64,000 nt of DNA. Origin: Gentiana macrophylla. Lineage: Eukaryota > Streptophyta > Magnoliopsida > Gentianales > Gentianaceae. Within the stretch, counting starts at the first letter, position 1. Each line of letters opens with the position of its first letter. Position numbers and translations under genes: made by a program. The notes under the pieces are model-generated. The model searched no databases, was not told the origin of the DNA, and saw nothing but the letters and a program-made list of their open reading frames with translations. Location: contig JAOBSW010000798.1 in the NCBI GenBank assembly GCA_026214975.1, forward strand, positions 91,271 through 155,270, given 5' to 3'. Positions 32,870 to 45,094 of the stretch are shown here, one piece after another.

Positions 32870-34655
32870 TGACCTTGCATATATATTGTATATACAATAT
32901 CCCAGATTATTCATCAGTTGTCTCAACTTGATACTGTCCAATGCTTTGGTAAACATATCAGCCAGCTGCAATTCCGATCTTATAGGCAATGGTTTGATAA
33001 TCCTTTCAAGAATTTCTCCTCACAATGTAACAAATTTTTATCTGTTTTAGTTCTCTTGTGAAACACTTGGATTTTCTCGCTATATACACAAAGATCGCTA
33101 TTATCACAAAACAAAGGGCACGACTTTATCATGCTTAACTCGCAAATCATTCATGAGATATGTAATCCATTGCACTTCACAAGTTGTTGCGACCATTGAT
33201 CTATACTCGCCTCGAACTACTTTTTTAATCGTGGTTTGCTTTTTGACTTCCAAGATATTAAGGATTGCCCAAGAAATATACAAAATCCAGTCACAGATCT
33301 CCTTGTTTCCTCACATCTAGGGGTGTTAAACGAACCGAGTGTTCACGAACGAGGCTCGAGCTCGGCTCGTTTAAGCTCGTTCAGTTATGCTATCGAGCCG
33401 AGCTCGAGCTGGTTCTACTACTCGTTTAGTAAACGAGCTTACACGAGCATGTTCGCGAACACTCGTTTAAGCTCGTGAACATATATTATATATTATATAA
33501 AAAATAAATATATAATGTTTATTTACCCCAAAAAATAAATATACAATGTTTATTTACCCCAAAATAAATATATAATGTTTTGTCTAAGAATTTACTAAGC
33601 TTTTGGGTTATGTAATGTTATCCGGTCAATTAACTCATTTTGAACCTTTAAGTTGTAACTTGTGCTTGCTAGTTGTTATATTTGAATTTGGACTATTGCC
33701 TATCGGGTTATTTTGTGTCTTTGTGAATGTGTCCCCCTGTATTTTTTTTTTTTTTTTGACTTGGAAAAACTGAATCTGTAAAAAAAAAAAAATCTGTTGA
33801 ACGAGCCGAGCTCGAGTTCGAGCCTGTTCGCGAGCTTGATCTCGAGCTCGAGCTCGAGCTCGAACATTTTTCTTTCTTATCGAGCCGAGCTCGAACAGGC
33901 TTTTAGGCTCGTTTGTCTTAACGAGTCGAGCCGAGTATGCTCGATAATAAACGAGCTCGAGCTTGAACATCAGCTACTCGGCTCGGCTCGGCTCGTTTAC
34001 AGCACTACTCACATCCTGCCCAATCAGAGTCAGAAAAAGCTTTCAAATTCAGTTCATTGTTTGCAGGAAATTTGATACCTTGACCTGGACTTCCTTTTAC
34101 ATATCTAAGGAGTCTTTGTGCTGCTTTCATATGATTGACAGTTGGAGCATCAAGGAATTGACTAAGTTGTTGGGTTGCAAAAGAAATATCCGGTCTTGTT
34201 ATGGTTAAGTATAGCAACTTACCAACCAGACTTCTGTACAGAGTATTGCTTGGTAATAATTCTGAATCTTGATGTGTTAATTTCTGAGAGCTATCCATGG
34301 GACTTATAGCTGGTTTTGATCCCAAGAGACCTTGTTGTTCCAATAATTCTAAAGCATATTTCCTTTGATTCAGTATGAGGCTCTCCTTGGACCTAGCCAC
34401 CTCAATGCCCAAAAAATATTTAAGAGGTCCAAGATCCTTAATTTGAAATGTATGATGGAGAAAATCTTTAATAGAAGCAACTTCAGTTCTGTCACTGCTG
34501 GCTATAACCACATCATCAACATATACTAGTAAAGCAGTAAAAGAGGTAGCTGAATGCTTTATGAACAGACTGTGATCATGATGAGACTGTGTGTACCCCT
34601 GATGAATGAGTGCAGAAGTGAGTTTGATGTCGCAGGTCTGTTGTCGTATCTGCAT
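32870..34655 (-). pseudogene. copia B RT-RNase H fragment
   Basis: The open part (34655-34005) begins inside RT, has the intact metal-binding box LLVYVDD near residue 42, then FLGIEVARS, SYRSLVG-like and TRPDISFA motifs, and enters RNase H at FSDSDWAG. There the hAT MITE interrupts it. Beyond the MITE (33317 to about 33040) RNase H continues (RRSVTGFC, then SWKSKKQ) and decays into stops. No start exists for this fragment. Confidence 0.88.
33318..34007. mobile_element. hAT-type MITE rich in GAGCTCG, inserted in copia B
   Basis: 690 bp with imperfect terminal inverted repeats TAGGGGTG... and ...CACTA, followed inward by AAACGARCCGAG. It is flanked by a perfect 8-bp duplication CTCACATC (33310-33317 and 34008-34015), diagnostic of hAT. 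The subterminal 200 bases at each end are dense in CTCGAGC/GAGCTCG palindromes. The middle has poly-T/poly-A runs. No transposase. Confidence 0.9.
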
Positions 34656-35048
34656 TTGCTACTTTTCGAGTTCTGTAACTGTTTTTGATTAATTATGCTC
34701 GAAACTGATAGTATGAGGTTTATTTTGCATTGATTTTGCTTTAATGTTATAATTAATGTTCATTTTAATGAATAATTAAATGCAGTTAGCTTCTAAATCT
34801 AGAGACTACTATGAGATAGTGTAGGCTAATCTGTATGTTTCTATTTCAAGTCTCCTTTCCTTTAAAAGTAGTAAAAATTACGTGGCGCGATTCGCGCGAA
34901 GTTACGCTCGCCCTCATTTGAAATCAGGTTGTGTTTTCTGTGTCTGAAGCAGTTTGGTTGTATGATTGTTCAATGTTGGACTAAATTGTTTACTGATAGT
35001 GGTAAATAATTTTCGTTCTTATTCTTAATTGATATATCTTTGGTGTAG

Positions 35049-37797
35049 GTTTGAAAAGTGAAGGGAGGAAAATGATGGAACATTATGATGGCCTGGAGCA
35101 AATTGGGAAAGGGGCATTTGGTTCTGCTCTTCTAGTGAGGCATAAACTTGAAAAGAAGAAGTACGTATTTCAAACTGTGAAATTGTAGTTTGTCTCTGAG
35201 ATGTAATATTACATTTGGTTATTTACTGGCATCTTTGGTTAAATAGGTATGTCTTGAAAAAGATTCGTCTCGCTCGGCAAACTGATAGGACTCGTCGAAA
35301 TGCTCATCAGGAGGTTGGTGTACTTTATTACTTGTGTACTGCTTATTTTAAGGACTCTCTTACTTTTTTTGTTAACATTTTCATTTTGTTGTCACTGATA
35401 TTTTCTTTAGTTCATCCTTTTCTGTTGCGGTTTCCTCCCTGCTTTATTTCTGATTATGCAAAAGTCCCGAATGTTTGATGAGTTACTATAAATGGAACTG
35501 TCACTTATACCAGTTCCCTTTGATCGTGTTAATTCTTACTGATTGTAAATAGTACTCATCTCTAAATTCTAAAATTAAGCTGAATATCTTTACTCTGATT
35601 TTAATTGTAGCTGGTGCATGTAATTCATTGGCATATTGTTTCATATTTGGGATATTTAATCTTTGAATGAATGCTGGCTGATCATACTCTTGTATATTGC
35701 AGATGGATCTAATATCTAATATGAAAAAATCCTTTTATTGTGGAGTACAAAGATTCCTGGGTGGAGAAGGTGACTATAACTTTACTTTTAAAGAATGATT
35801 GTTGCTTGATTGTTTTCTCCACAGCTACATGGCCTTATTATAACTAAGTTTCTCAAATGTTTTGAGGACCAATATTAACAGGATCTGCATTTTTTATTCC
35901 ATGGCACAAAAAATAAAACATGGATGTGTTCGTTTCAAACACTAATGACAGATTATTCCATCATAAAATCTCGACTGTTTCATAATAAAATGTATGGCAT
36001 TGTGCAATGGTCTGAAATGGCCCGATGCCCGAGTCTCACATTAGTTTTGTTCTCTAGAAGGTGGCTTGTCGGTTGTCCTGACTTGCTTCTTTGTGAATCA
36101 GGAGTTGGATCATATATTAAGGATATTCTAAAAATATTAGCATCAAAAGCTTTGTTTGCAGGGTTGTTATGTTTGCATTGTCATTGGTTATTGTGAAGGC
36201 GGTGACATGTAAGTAGTCCTTTACCTTCTGAAAGACTCTCTGAATACTTCATTTTGCGTAATATTTCCTTCTTTTTGTGCCATTATTTTTCTTGCAGGGC
36301 AGAAGCTATAAAAAGAGCCAATGGAATTCACTTTAATGAAGAGGTGTTTTCATTCTTTAAACATGTAGAGGATGTAAATTTGATTTCAGACTGTTGATGT
36401 TTGTAGTAGGTAATAACACATAGGGGTCTTGCCTCTAAATATCTTCGTGCAGAAGCTCTGTAAATGGCTAGTTCAACTCCTTTTGGCCCTTGACTATTTG
36501 CACAAAAATCATATTCTTCATCGTGATGTCAAGGTTAGTTTAAATGCCAGCACAGTAAATGGATTGATAAAGTTGGAGCATCATTATACTAATCGTGCAT
36601 GAATTTTGCAGTGTTCAAACTCAAGCCTGTACTTAAAACACCCATACTTGTGCTAAAGATTCGCAAATCATCCATACTTAAAATGATTTAGGAAGCAGAA
36701 TAAAATATTTGAATGGCCTGTCTGTCTTGAACTCTTGGCCACTTTTGAGTCTAATCTTTAAGAAGCATTGAGTTGCTAGTCCCGGTTACTTATGGACATA
36801 GTAAGTTCTAATTTAAGAGTGCTGGTTCCTATTGTTAGGATATATAGTATACCCATTTTGATTCAATTACCTAGTGGCCCTTTAGGTCAGAGACATGAAC
36901 ACCTATGGTGAGGAGACATCCCGAGCCACCAAAGATCCGTGATACGGTATGCAACTATCTTGAATTCTCTGTTTCCACTAAATCTTTGTCATCATTAAAA
37001 TTTTGCATTTTTGCCCCAGAGGTGTGTTCTAAATATCCGGTGAGTTCTAAAAGTATCCGTTAACATAGTTTCCTTTAATAATGCTTAATCTTTCAGGCCC
37101 TGGCTTCAAGAAGCTCTGTAAAGAAAACTATTTCTTCAACCCGTTGTGCTTCTTTACCAACCAAGTCTGAGGTTCAAGAACCTAGTCGAAGGCCTAGTCT
37201 CGGGACACACGTAGGCATTAAATCTCCTGATATTTCCGTCGATGCACCACGGATTGACCGGATGATTGAATTCCACCTAGACTCGTACGATGATCCGTGT
37301 AACCCGGCCCATAGATTCTCACCCTCTGTGCAAGGCTCATCTAGCTCACTGCTCACCTCAAGGTGATCATCATCCTTCTGTTATGAAGGATAAATGTACA
37401 GTTCAGGTTATGGACAAAGCATTTGGTAAGCTAAGTTTTGCGAGATAATTGGCAAGGATTCGGAGCCACCCTAAAACGCGTATTTCGATCAAAACGCTAC
37501 TGACGGAGTTCGAGCCGGACGTCGTTGGATGAAAGACGCCGAGGTTTGACATGTAGTCGTTTCAAAGAACGAGCCAAGCATTGGAAGGATTGCTTGAATT
37601 CGATTGCAAGATTGATGCAAGAAGAGAGGTTTGAAGAACTTGGGGTATTATTGAAGCCATTTGGTATAGGTAAGGTTTCTCCTAGAGAAACCGCTATTTG
37701 GTTGACAAAAAGTTTCAAAGAAAATACTACTTCGAAACCGGAAGATGTTGTTCATGTGAAAACCAATGTGGTGCAATCGAGACACACCGAGGCATGA
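35049..37797 (+). pseudogene. NIMA-related (NEK) protein kinase, copy I, disrupted
   Basis: Exons with GT-AG borders: 35049-35160 (ATG at 35075, MEHYD then the glycine loop IGKGAFGSA), 35247-35313 (VLKKIRL with the ATP-binding Lys), 35703-35769, 36162-36208, 36298-36343, and 36453-36533 (catalytic HRDVK). The next exon starts CSN at 36612, then loses homology, so the DFG, activation segment and C-lobe are absent. C-terminal exons follow at 37097-37425 (one frameshift) and about 37525-37797 (RFKERAKHW, then RETAIWLTKSFKE, stop 37795). Exon 3 has one extra A compared with copy III, a frameshift. Plant NEKs act in microtubule organisation; this copy cannot make an active kinase. Confidence 0.88.
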
Positions 37798-37817
37798 GCA
37801 AGTTCGTAGGTGGTCAT

Positions 37818-37923
37818 AGAACTGAATATACTTAACTGAACTGACCATCAAACCCAGTCTCAGTTTTCCCAGATTAGTTCCACCAGATATTTCTCAGTTT
37901 AGAGATCAAGTCACCAAAACTGA
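37818..37923 (-). repeat. Truncated 3' LTR of copia C
   Basis: 106 bases match 44225-44330 with one difference. The remaining 500 or so LTR bases are missing, and the sequence runs straight into the NEK C-terminal exon. Confidence 0.85.
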
Positions 37924-38085
37924 AAAATCTCCACCTTGACTTGAACACTCATTCAACGTCACCAGATTGCATAATCAGATGTACTTGTACCAGATGCATT
38001 CGTCAATGCCAGGATGTACAGTACCAGACTTCTCCTCAGAATCCACTCAGTTGATCTGCCCTCAACTGAGTATCCAGAAAACAGA

Positions 38086-41000
38086 TTATAAGCTTTGAAT
38101 GTTAAGCAAGTCCAGACACAACTGAAACTTGCTTTTTTGAACTGGTTTAGTGAACATATCAGCTGGATTATCCTTGGTGCTGATCTTCTTCACTACAACC
38201 CTCTTCTCATTTCTCAGAAAATGATATCTCACATCAATATGCTTGGTTCTCTCATGATGAACCTGATCCTTAGCTAGACAAATTGCACTCAAACTGTCAC
38301 AATAAATCTCAGCTTGATCCTGATGTAGCCCCAAATCATTGACTAGACCTTTCAACCAGATACCCTTCTTGGCTGCTTCAGTAAGAGCCATATACTCGGC
38401 CTTCGAGAGTTGATAAAGCCACTTTGTTGCTTGAAGAGTTGCTTTCGGTGACAACCGAATTCCCAATGTGAAAACATAACCGGTCATAGATTTTCATCGC
38501 CCACATCATCTGCATAATCGCATCACAAGATCCCGTGATCGGTTTCAGTATCACCTTCATAAATGAGACCAACATCATTTGTACCTCTTAGGTACTCGAA
38601 CATTCTTTTCACAACTTTCCAGTGTTCCTTTCCCGGTTGAGCCATAAACCATCGACAACACCGATCGCTCGAGCGGATCAAAGCCTAGGTACACCATGGC
38701 ATACATCGATCGCTTAACCTGCACTAGCGTAGGGAACTCTTGACATGTACTCCTTCTCCTTTGCTGAATGTGAAGCAAAAACTGACAAATGAACATTTGA
38801 TGCCATAGGAGTATCTATTGGCTTAGCAGCAGACATGCCAAACTTTGACAAAATCTTCTGTATATAGCCCTGCTGAGATGAAAATAGTTTTCTCTGACTT
38901 CTATCTCTCCAGATCTCCATCCCTAAATTTTTTTTGGTTGCATCCAAATCTTTCATTTCAAACTCAGCACTGAGAAGGTCTTTCAGATACTGAACATCGG
39001 ACTTCTTCTTTGAAGCTATCAGCATGTCATCCACATATAACAAAAGATAGATGTAAGATCCATCTTTCAACTGACTGTTGTAGACACAACAATCATAAGG
39101 ACTTCTGCTGTAACCCAATTGGATCATATAACTGTAAAAATTTTATACCACTGTCTAGGAGCATGCTTCAGTCCATACAAGGACTTCTTCAACTTACACA
39201 CAAGATCTACCTTACCAGGAACTTGGAAACCCTCTGGCTGAGTCATGTATATCTCTTTGTCTACCTCACCATGTAGAAAAGTTGTCTTCACATCTAACTG
39301 CTCAAGTTCTAAGTCTCTTTGTGCCACCATTGCTAGTAACACTGATTGAAGTATGTCGACTCTTTGTGAGAAAATTTCATCAAAGTCCACCCCTTCTTTC
39401 TGACTGAACCCTCTTGCAACCAAACATGCCTTATACTTAACTCTTTCTGCCTCGCTTATCCCTTCCTTTTTTTGAAAATCCATTTGCAAGTAACAACTCG
39501 CTTTCAGGTTGGATGTTTAACTAGATCCCAAGTCCGATTCTTCAAGAATGACTCCATTTCATCTCCCATGGCAAAGAAGCCAATGAGATGCTTCGTAACA
39601 TGTCCTTCGCTTCCCTGTAAGTAGAAGGTTCATAACCATCCACTTCTACGCAACTTGAAGTGCGCACTCCAACCATATCATCAAACCCATATCTTCAGGA
39701 GGTATCGCAACATTGGATCTTCTAGCTCGCGACAATTTATACTCTGGCCGACCCATGTTCTCGATTTGATGCTCAATCGACATTTGCTCGGTGACCGGCT
39801 TGGATTCACTCGGTTCAAGAACCAAATCAGATGAAAACTGACTTGGATCAGTTGATTGTTGCAATCCAACTGACTCCACCTGAAGCTCCACCTTATCGCC
39901 GCTTTTTCGGTTTGATCGTTTGATTTGATTATCCTCCCCATCGATGAATCGAGTATAGAATTTTCATCAAAATCGATCTCGCCGAGAATGACTCGTTTTC
40001 TGCCGATGACCAAATTCTGCACCCTTTAATCCATCACCATACCCCACAAACACTCCTTTCTTGGCCCTTGGTTCCAGTTTCCCTTCATTGATATGATAAT
40101 AAACTGTGCTCCCGAATACCCTTAGAACTGAATAATCTGCAGGCTTGCCTGACCACATCTTAACTGGTGTTTTGAGACTGATCCCTATGTGAGGACTCCT
40201 GTTGATTAAGTAGCAGTCGTGGGTAATGACCTCGACCAAAATCTCCTTGACAAACCATCATGAGAAAGCATACATCTTGCTCTCTCCAGAAGAGTTTGAT
40301 TCATCCTCTCAGCTACACCATTTTGCTGAGGAGTATTCCTGACTGTATGATGTCTGGCAATACCCTCAGTTTTGCACAATATATCAAACTCAGTCCAGCA
40401 GAATTCCAGACCATTATCTGTACGAAGCCTCTTGATCTTCTTCCCCAACTGATTCTCAACTAGAGCCTTCCATTGCATGAAGCTCTTGAATGCCTCACTC
40501 TTGTGTTTCATCAGTACCACCCAAGTCATCCTTGAATAGTCATCAATAAAGGACACAAAATATCTATGACCACCCAATGACTCCACCTTTGATGGCCCCC
40601 AATAATCAGAATGAATGTAATCAAGTGATGACTTTGTATTGTGTATCCCTTTTGAGAACTTGCTCCTATGTAGCTTCCCAAACACACAATGCTCACAAAA
40701 GTCCAGATTCTTGACCTTACATCCCCAAGAAGCTCTTTCGAGAAAGAACTCAGATCCCTTTTCACCCGTGTGACCTGGTCTCATGTGCCATAGTTTTGTA
40801 AGCTGTGACTGATGAACCTCGGTGATGCCACAAGCAACAAAGAACTAGCAACAACTGACCCTTGTAATATATACAGAGTCCTTCCTTGATTCCCTTGAGA
40901 ACCTCAACTGAGTTTTTATAGACACTTAGTACACCACTTTCCCCCCTTAAAACTGAATCCCCTGCTGTCCAAAGAACTGAGAGATACCAAGTTTTTGGTC

Positions 41001-41471
41001 ATTTGTGGAACATGTCTAACTTCACTCAGTTTGCAGAATCTTCCATCCTATGTCCTCAAATGAACTGAGTCAATCCCAACTACCTTGCAGACCTTGTTGT
41101 ATGCCATAGATATATGACCACCATCTATCTGCTGATAACTTGAGAACCACTCTCTGTGAGGGCAAATATGAAAGGATGCCCTAGAGTCCAGAGTCCAGAA
41201 TCCACACATCAGTTTGATGTGCTGATTCTCCTGCCACTAGGACCAAGTCCTCATCTGAATCATGCTCAGCTGTTACAGCAGCTGTGCCAGAACTGTTCTC
41301 CTGTTGTTTCTTCCTCTTTGGACAATTGGACTTCCAATGTCTCTGTTCCTTACAATAATTACAGACATCTGTGGATTTAGGGCCTTTGGACCTTGTCTTC
41401 TTGGAACTTTTCTTCAATTCATCGACCATGCTCTCTTGGCATCTTTGCAATCGATCGATCCTACCCCGCAC
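38086..41471 (-). pseudogene. copia C pol with gag knuckle (broken)
   Basis: From high to low coordinates: CCHC knuckle CNYCKEQRHWKSNC (about 41357-41316), protease start VWILDSG (about 41200), integrase (40784-40206) with the catalytic residues in HSDYWGP, RTDNGLEF and [12 protein letters not shown] (39489-38714) with LYVDDMLIA intact, and RNase H (38487-38086) with YMALTEAAK and the C-terminal MFTKPV. Each domain is in a different frame, so at least five shifts separate them, and the linker after integrase is decayed. The gag-pol fusion order fits copia. Confidence 0.88.
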
Positions 41472-41550
41472 TGATATGCTCGCCCATTTGCCTTATGTCT
41501 CAGCTCCCTGGCATGTAAAGCTGACCTTACATCCTCTAAAGCAACTGTAT

Positions 41551-43094
41551 TGTTAAGGGTGAATTTATACGATTTATAACGCTATATTCCATGATATTTT
41601 CCCTCATATTCGTATGAAATTGCATAAGAAACGAGTGTTTAATTGAAATATTGAGTAAATGAGATTTTCAATGAGTCATTCGCAAAATAGGTTGATTTAT
41701 GTGTTTTAATTGTGATTTTATGATTATTTGAGCGATATTACATTTTGCGATGTTTTTGTGTTATAGATACATGTTTGAGGCTCAAAAGATGCTCAAAAGT
41801 TGATTAAGTTCGAGCTAATTGACGATAAAGGAGATAATGAAAGAATGGGATAGAGATGGAAGAGATAAAGATCAAGAAATCAAATTCGATCATATCAAAT
41901 CAAGGCGTCGAATCTCCGTCCGGTGGGCGGGCGTCACTTGAAATGGACGAGCGCCCAGGATGACATCTTTGATTCGAGGGAAGTTTGACGCCTTGAGTGG
42001 ACGCTGGATGGACGAAGCGCCTGGTCATGACTCGCCCGATTCAAAGTTTTATTGAAGAGTGGACGGGCGTTCAAGGTTTCAGACGCAGGCGTCCGTAGCC
42101 GACTTTCTTTGAACCGACTTGGAAATCTATATATAAGTAATTTGTTTTTCAACCCTAAGGGTACCATATACTCATTATTCAAAACCCTAAACCAAGGCGG
42201 CTTTAGGTGCGTTTTTCCCTTTTATTCCAGTTTTTATGCACTTTAGATTTATATTAAATTGGCTACTTTTATGCACTGTTTCTGCGATTTTGAGTTGCTG
42301 AGGATGTTCAGAAGCTAAAAGCTTCATCAAACGAGTATTTGAAGCCATCCAACAATTGTTGATTTCGTTTCCATCGATTAAACTGTGAGTTTTTATTAAA
42401 GGTTGTTTCTTAATCATGTTTACTATGTTTAATTGCTTTTACATCGGAAGATATGCATGTGTTGATTGTTTATTGTTGATGGAAATCTTAATGAACCTTA
42501 GATCACCATGAATAGTAATAGTATTTGGAATCTATCTTAACGGAAGTTAGTAGGTTTAATTGCTAGATTATAAACATAAAGTTTACACCTTTGGTTAGAA
42601 AACGCGTTAATCTTGCATTGGAAGATAATGGATTAATAGATGAACTTTCTAAGAAATTAGGGTTCATATTTAGATAAGGTGAATCACAACCTAGATAAAA
42701 ACCACGATATAATCGAGATAGGAAATCAATGCTTGTTGGATAGGTGGATCAATCCTCGTTTGTTCGTTACACATTTGATTCAAATCCTTAAAAACTTGAA
42801 TTTGTTTAGTTAGTTTACTTTTATTTGCATCTTAGGTTAGTTAAAGGTTCGCAACCCGTATTCTTCCTAGCTTTGGACTATATCCTCTGTCTAGTTTAAT
42901 TTTCGGTTCTGTCTTGTTTTATTCGCTGTTAGATTAGTTTCGTGACATAGTTTAGGTTAGACAAAAACTAGAAATCACAATTGTTTAGTTCCCCGTAAGA
43001 TCGACCCGGCATTAACCACTATTACTACGATCCTTATACTTGAGGTTAACCGGATTATTACTTGTTTGTTTTGTGTTAATAAAAATCCGTGACA
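41551..43094 (+). mobile_element. Solo LTR in copia C gag (element 5)
   Basis: 1544 bp running TGTTAAGGGTG...CCGTGACA with a perfect duplication TGTAT (41546-41550 and 43095-43099). A TATA box is near 42128. GCG inverted motifs lie at 41919-42100 just upstream. The end contains GTAAGATCGACCCGG, resembling the U5 of the Athila-like LTRs. It has no internal region, so it is a recombination product. The orientation was chosen from the TATA position. Confidence 0.85.
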
Positions 43095-43099
43095 TGTAT

Positions 43100-43598
43100 C
43101 CTTCCCAACTATGAAAGACTGCACAAAGTTTCATATAGAAGTCGGGTAACGAAACCAACAAAATCAAAGCGCATCTTCATCCTCAATCTTAACATCAATA
43201 TTCCGAGATCAAGTAATATTGTGTTCGGTGATCAAGATGATCTCTCAACCGAGCCCTCATGCATCCTCGGTGAGCGACCTCCGCTTTAAGCAAAGAACTT
43301 GTTGGTCAATGACTTAGTCATATCAAAGCTTTCAAGCTTTAACCATAACTTGGCGTGGTGTCTTCCTCGTAAACTTCGTGATAACATCATCGAGACAAGC
43401 ACAACATGATGGTTGAATGTGCTTTCTCCTCCAGGACCGCACTGTCTGCAGAATCGCACAATCTGCAGAGCGGCATCCTCTACACGATAAAGGAGTCCAC
43501 AATCCTTGTTGCTTTAACAAGGCCCGCATCTTGATTTGCCATAAATTGAAACTGTTCCTCCCTGTAAATTTATCAATCTTCACGTTCATTGCTGACAT
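43100..43598 (-). pseudogene. copia C gag N-terminal part
   Basis: Minus-strand ATG at 43598 gives MSAMNVKIDKFTGRNSFNLW then IKMRALLKQQGLW, the typical start of Tork/TNT1-like copia gag. The frame is soon disturbed. The rest lies to 43100, where the solo LTR interrupts, and resumes at 41545. Confidence 0.8.
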
Positions 43599-43705
43599 CC
43601 TTCTAATTAAAGAACAAACTTTTGATCACAAAATCCTAGCACCGGTCACCGGTCTTGGTGAAGATCAACTATGTTCACTGCAACTCCACGAATCTTGAAC
43701 CTCGA

Positions 43706-43717
43706 CGCCCGATACCA
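43706..43717 (-). promoter_or_regulatory. Primer site of copia C
   Basis: Minus-strand TGGTATCGGGCG lies just inside the LTR. It is related to the initiator-Met tRNA site, with several mismatches. Confidence 0.65.
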
Positions 43718-43721
43718 GCTT

Positions 43722-44330
43722 TGTTATAAACACGAGATAGAATATGCGGTTTAAGAAAGAAACAAATACAGATAGCAATGCAAACGTGAAGAATGGCGGA
43801 AATGATAAAACACAGAGACAAGAAGAACACAGTGATTTAACGTGGTTTCCGGCGTTGTGCCGACTACTCCACGGACAGAAAAGGAGATATTTTATTATGC
43901 ACAGAATTACAAGGTTTCCACAAGTGTGTGGACAACACTCTTGAAAGACACACATTGCATTGATTACAACTTCGGTATTTATAAACACAAGTCTCAAACC
44001 CTAACCGCCAAAGATCTTTGTCGGAACTACAATAAATACCCCAGATGTAGACCCCAGCTCCAGCTGTTATCCACCAGACGAAACTTAGCTCAAAACTGAC
44101 TTCCCAGACTTGTAATCAGCTGCCCAGATGTAGAACTTAGCTATACTCAAGATAACTCAAGAGACTTAAACCGACTATCGACTTGTAAGAAACTCGATTC
44201 GCGCTTCATCAAACTGACTTTCACAGAACTGAATATACTTAACTGAACTGACCATCAAACTCAGTCTCAGTTTTCCCAGATTAGTTCCACCAGATATTTC
44301 TCAGTTTAGAGATCAAGTCACCAAAACTGA
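43722..44330 (-). repeat. 5' LTR of copia C
   Basis: About 609 bp; plus-strand start TGTTATAAAC borders the primer site. The outer end reads CAAAACTGA, possibly CAAAACTGACA. The partner LTR is truncated, so this border is not certain. Confidence 0.75.
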
Positions 44331-44558
44331 CAGTATATATAGTACACATACACATATTTACACACTATTTTAACACCTATGTTTATTGAAATCGCTGTTC
44401 TTGCTCTATGCACTAGTTTATGCACCCTTTTATCCATTTTTCTATTTTGGAAGCGGATGTCCCCATCAAGTCCTGAAAAAACGTCTTTCCCTTTCAACAC
44501 ACATTGCTCATTTACATTATTATTGGTAATATACTCATTGAAAGCATGCTGCGGTCGC

Positions 44559-44989
44559 GGTCTAATCAAAAGCATGCTGCGAAAGAACCCTGAACTTTGG
44601 CCAAATGTATGCTCCCATGTCTGACATCATCTACTTTTACTGCTTGTCTACTCTATTGCTAGTGATTTATCTTCTGTACTGTATTTTCTTCTCGGCTTGT
44701 TTTGATGATATATATTCAGTATGCGTGAAATTGCAGATGACTTTTGTTCATTGTTCTGGTGCAGGCTGCTGAACTTCTTGAAAACCCATACATACAACCA
44801 TATATTCATAACATCCATCTCAAACTAAACGGCCCCAGACGCAACAGTTTCCCTATTCATTACACTCAAACTTGGTCCAGGCAATTTTCGGGAATAAAAT
44901 GGGCAAAGTCAAGACCATATCGCATGAAGGCTCAGCACCAATGCACTGCACAGAATTTAACCAAAAGTGAGAGACTTAACTGCTTGTAA
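44559..44989 (+). pseudogene. NEK kinase, middle exons (fragment II)
   Basis: Exon remains at 44559-44606 read SMLRKNPELWPN, the end of the kinase domain. After an intron, an acceptor GTGCAG at 44759-44764 opens AAELLENPYIQPYI then LKLNGPRRNSFP, the conserved post-kinase segment of plant NEKs. It continues to a TAA at 44987. These are exons missing from copy I, yet they lie 7 kb downstream of its C-terminal exons and directly upstream of copy III. Confidence 0.8.
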
Positions 44990-45094
44990 TTGAACGAATT
45001 GCAGTTAGATTCTGCTTGTAGTTGGACTAAATTGTTTACTGACAGTGGTAAATAATTTTCATTCTTATTCTTAATGGATATATCTTTGGTGTAG

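Larger units (their letters stand above)
32610..34655 (-). mobile_element. 5'-truncated Ty1/copia element B
   Basis: Read on the minus strand: RT from about 34640, RNase H, a purine tract (32857-32868) and a 3' LTR starting at 32855. Everything upstream of the middle of RT is missing; the sequence instead continues into NEK gene DNA. The RNase H part is split by a hAT MITE. Confidence 0.85.
37818..44330 (-). mobile_element. Decayed Ty1/copia element C
   Basis: Minus-strand order: LTR (44330-43722), primer site (43717-43706), gag (from 43598), knuckle, protease, integrase, RT, RNase H, then only 106 bp of the other LTR (37923-37818). The shared 106 bp differ at one position. The rest of the left LTR is deleted up to the end of NEK copy I. 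Gag is split by a solo LTR at 41551-43094. Confidence 0.88.
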
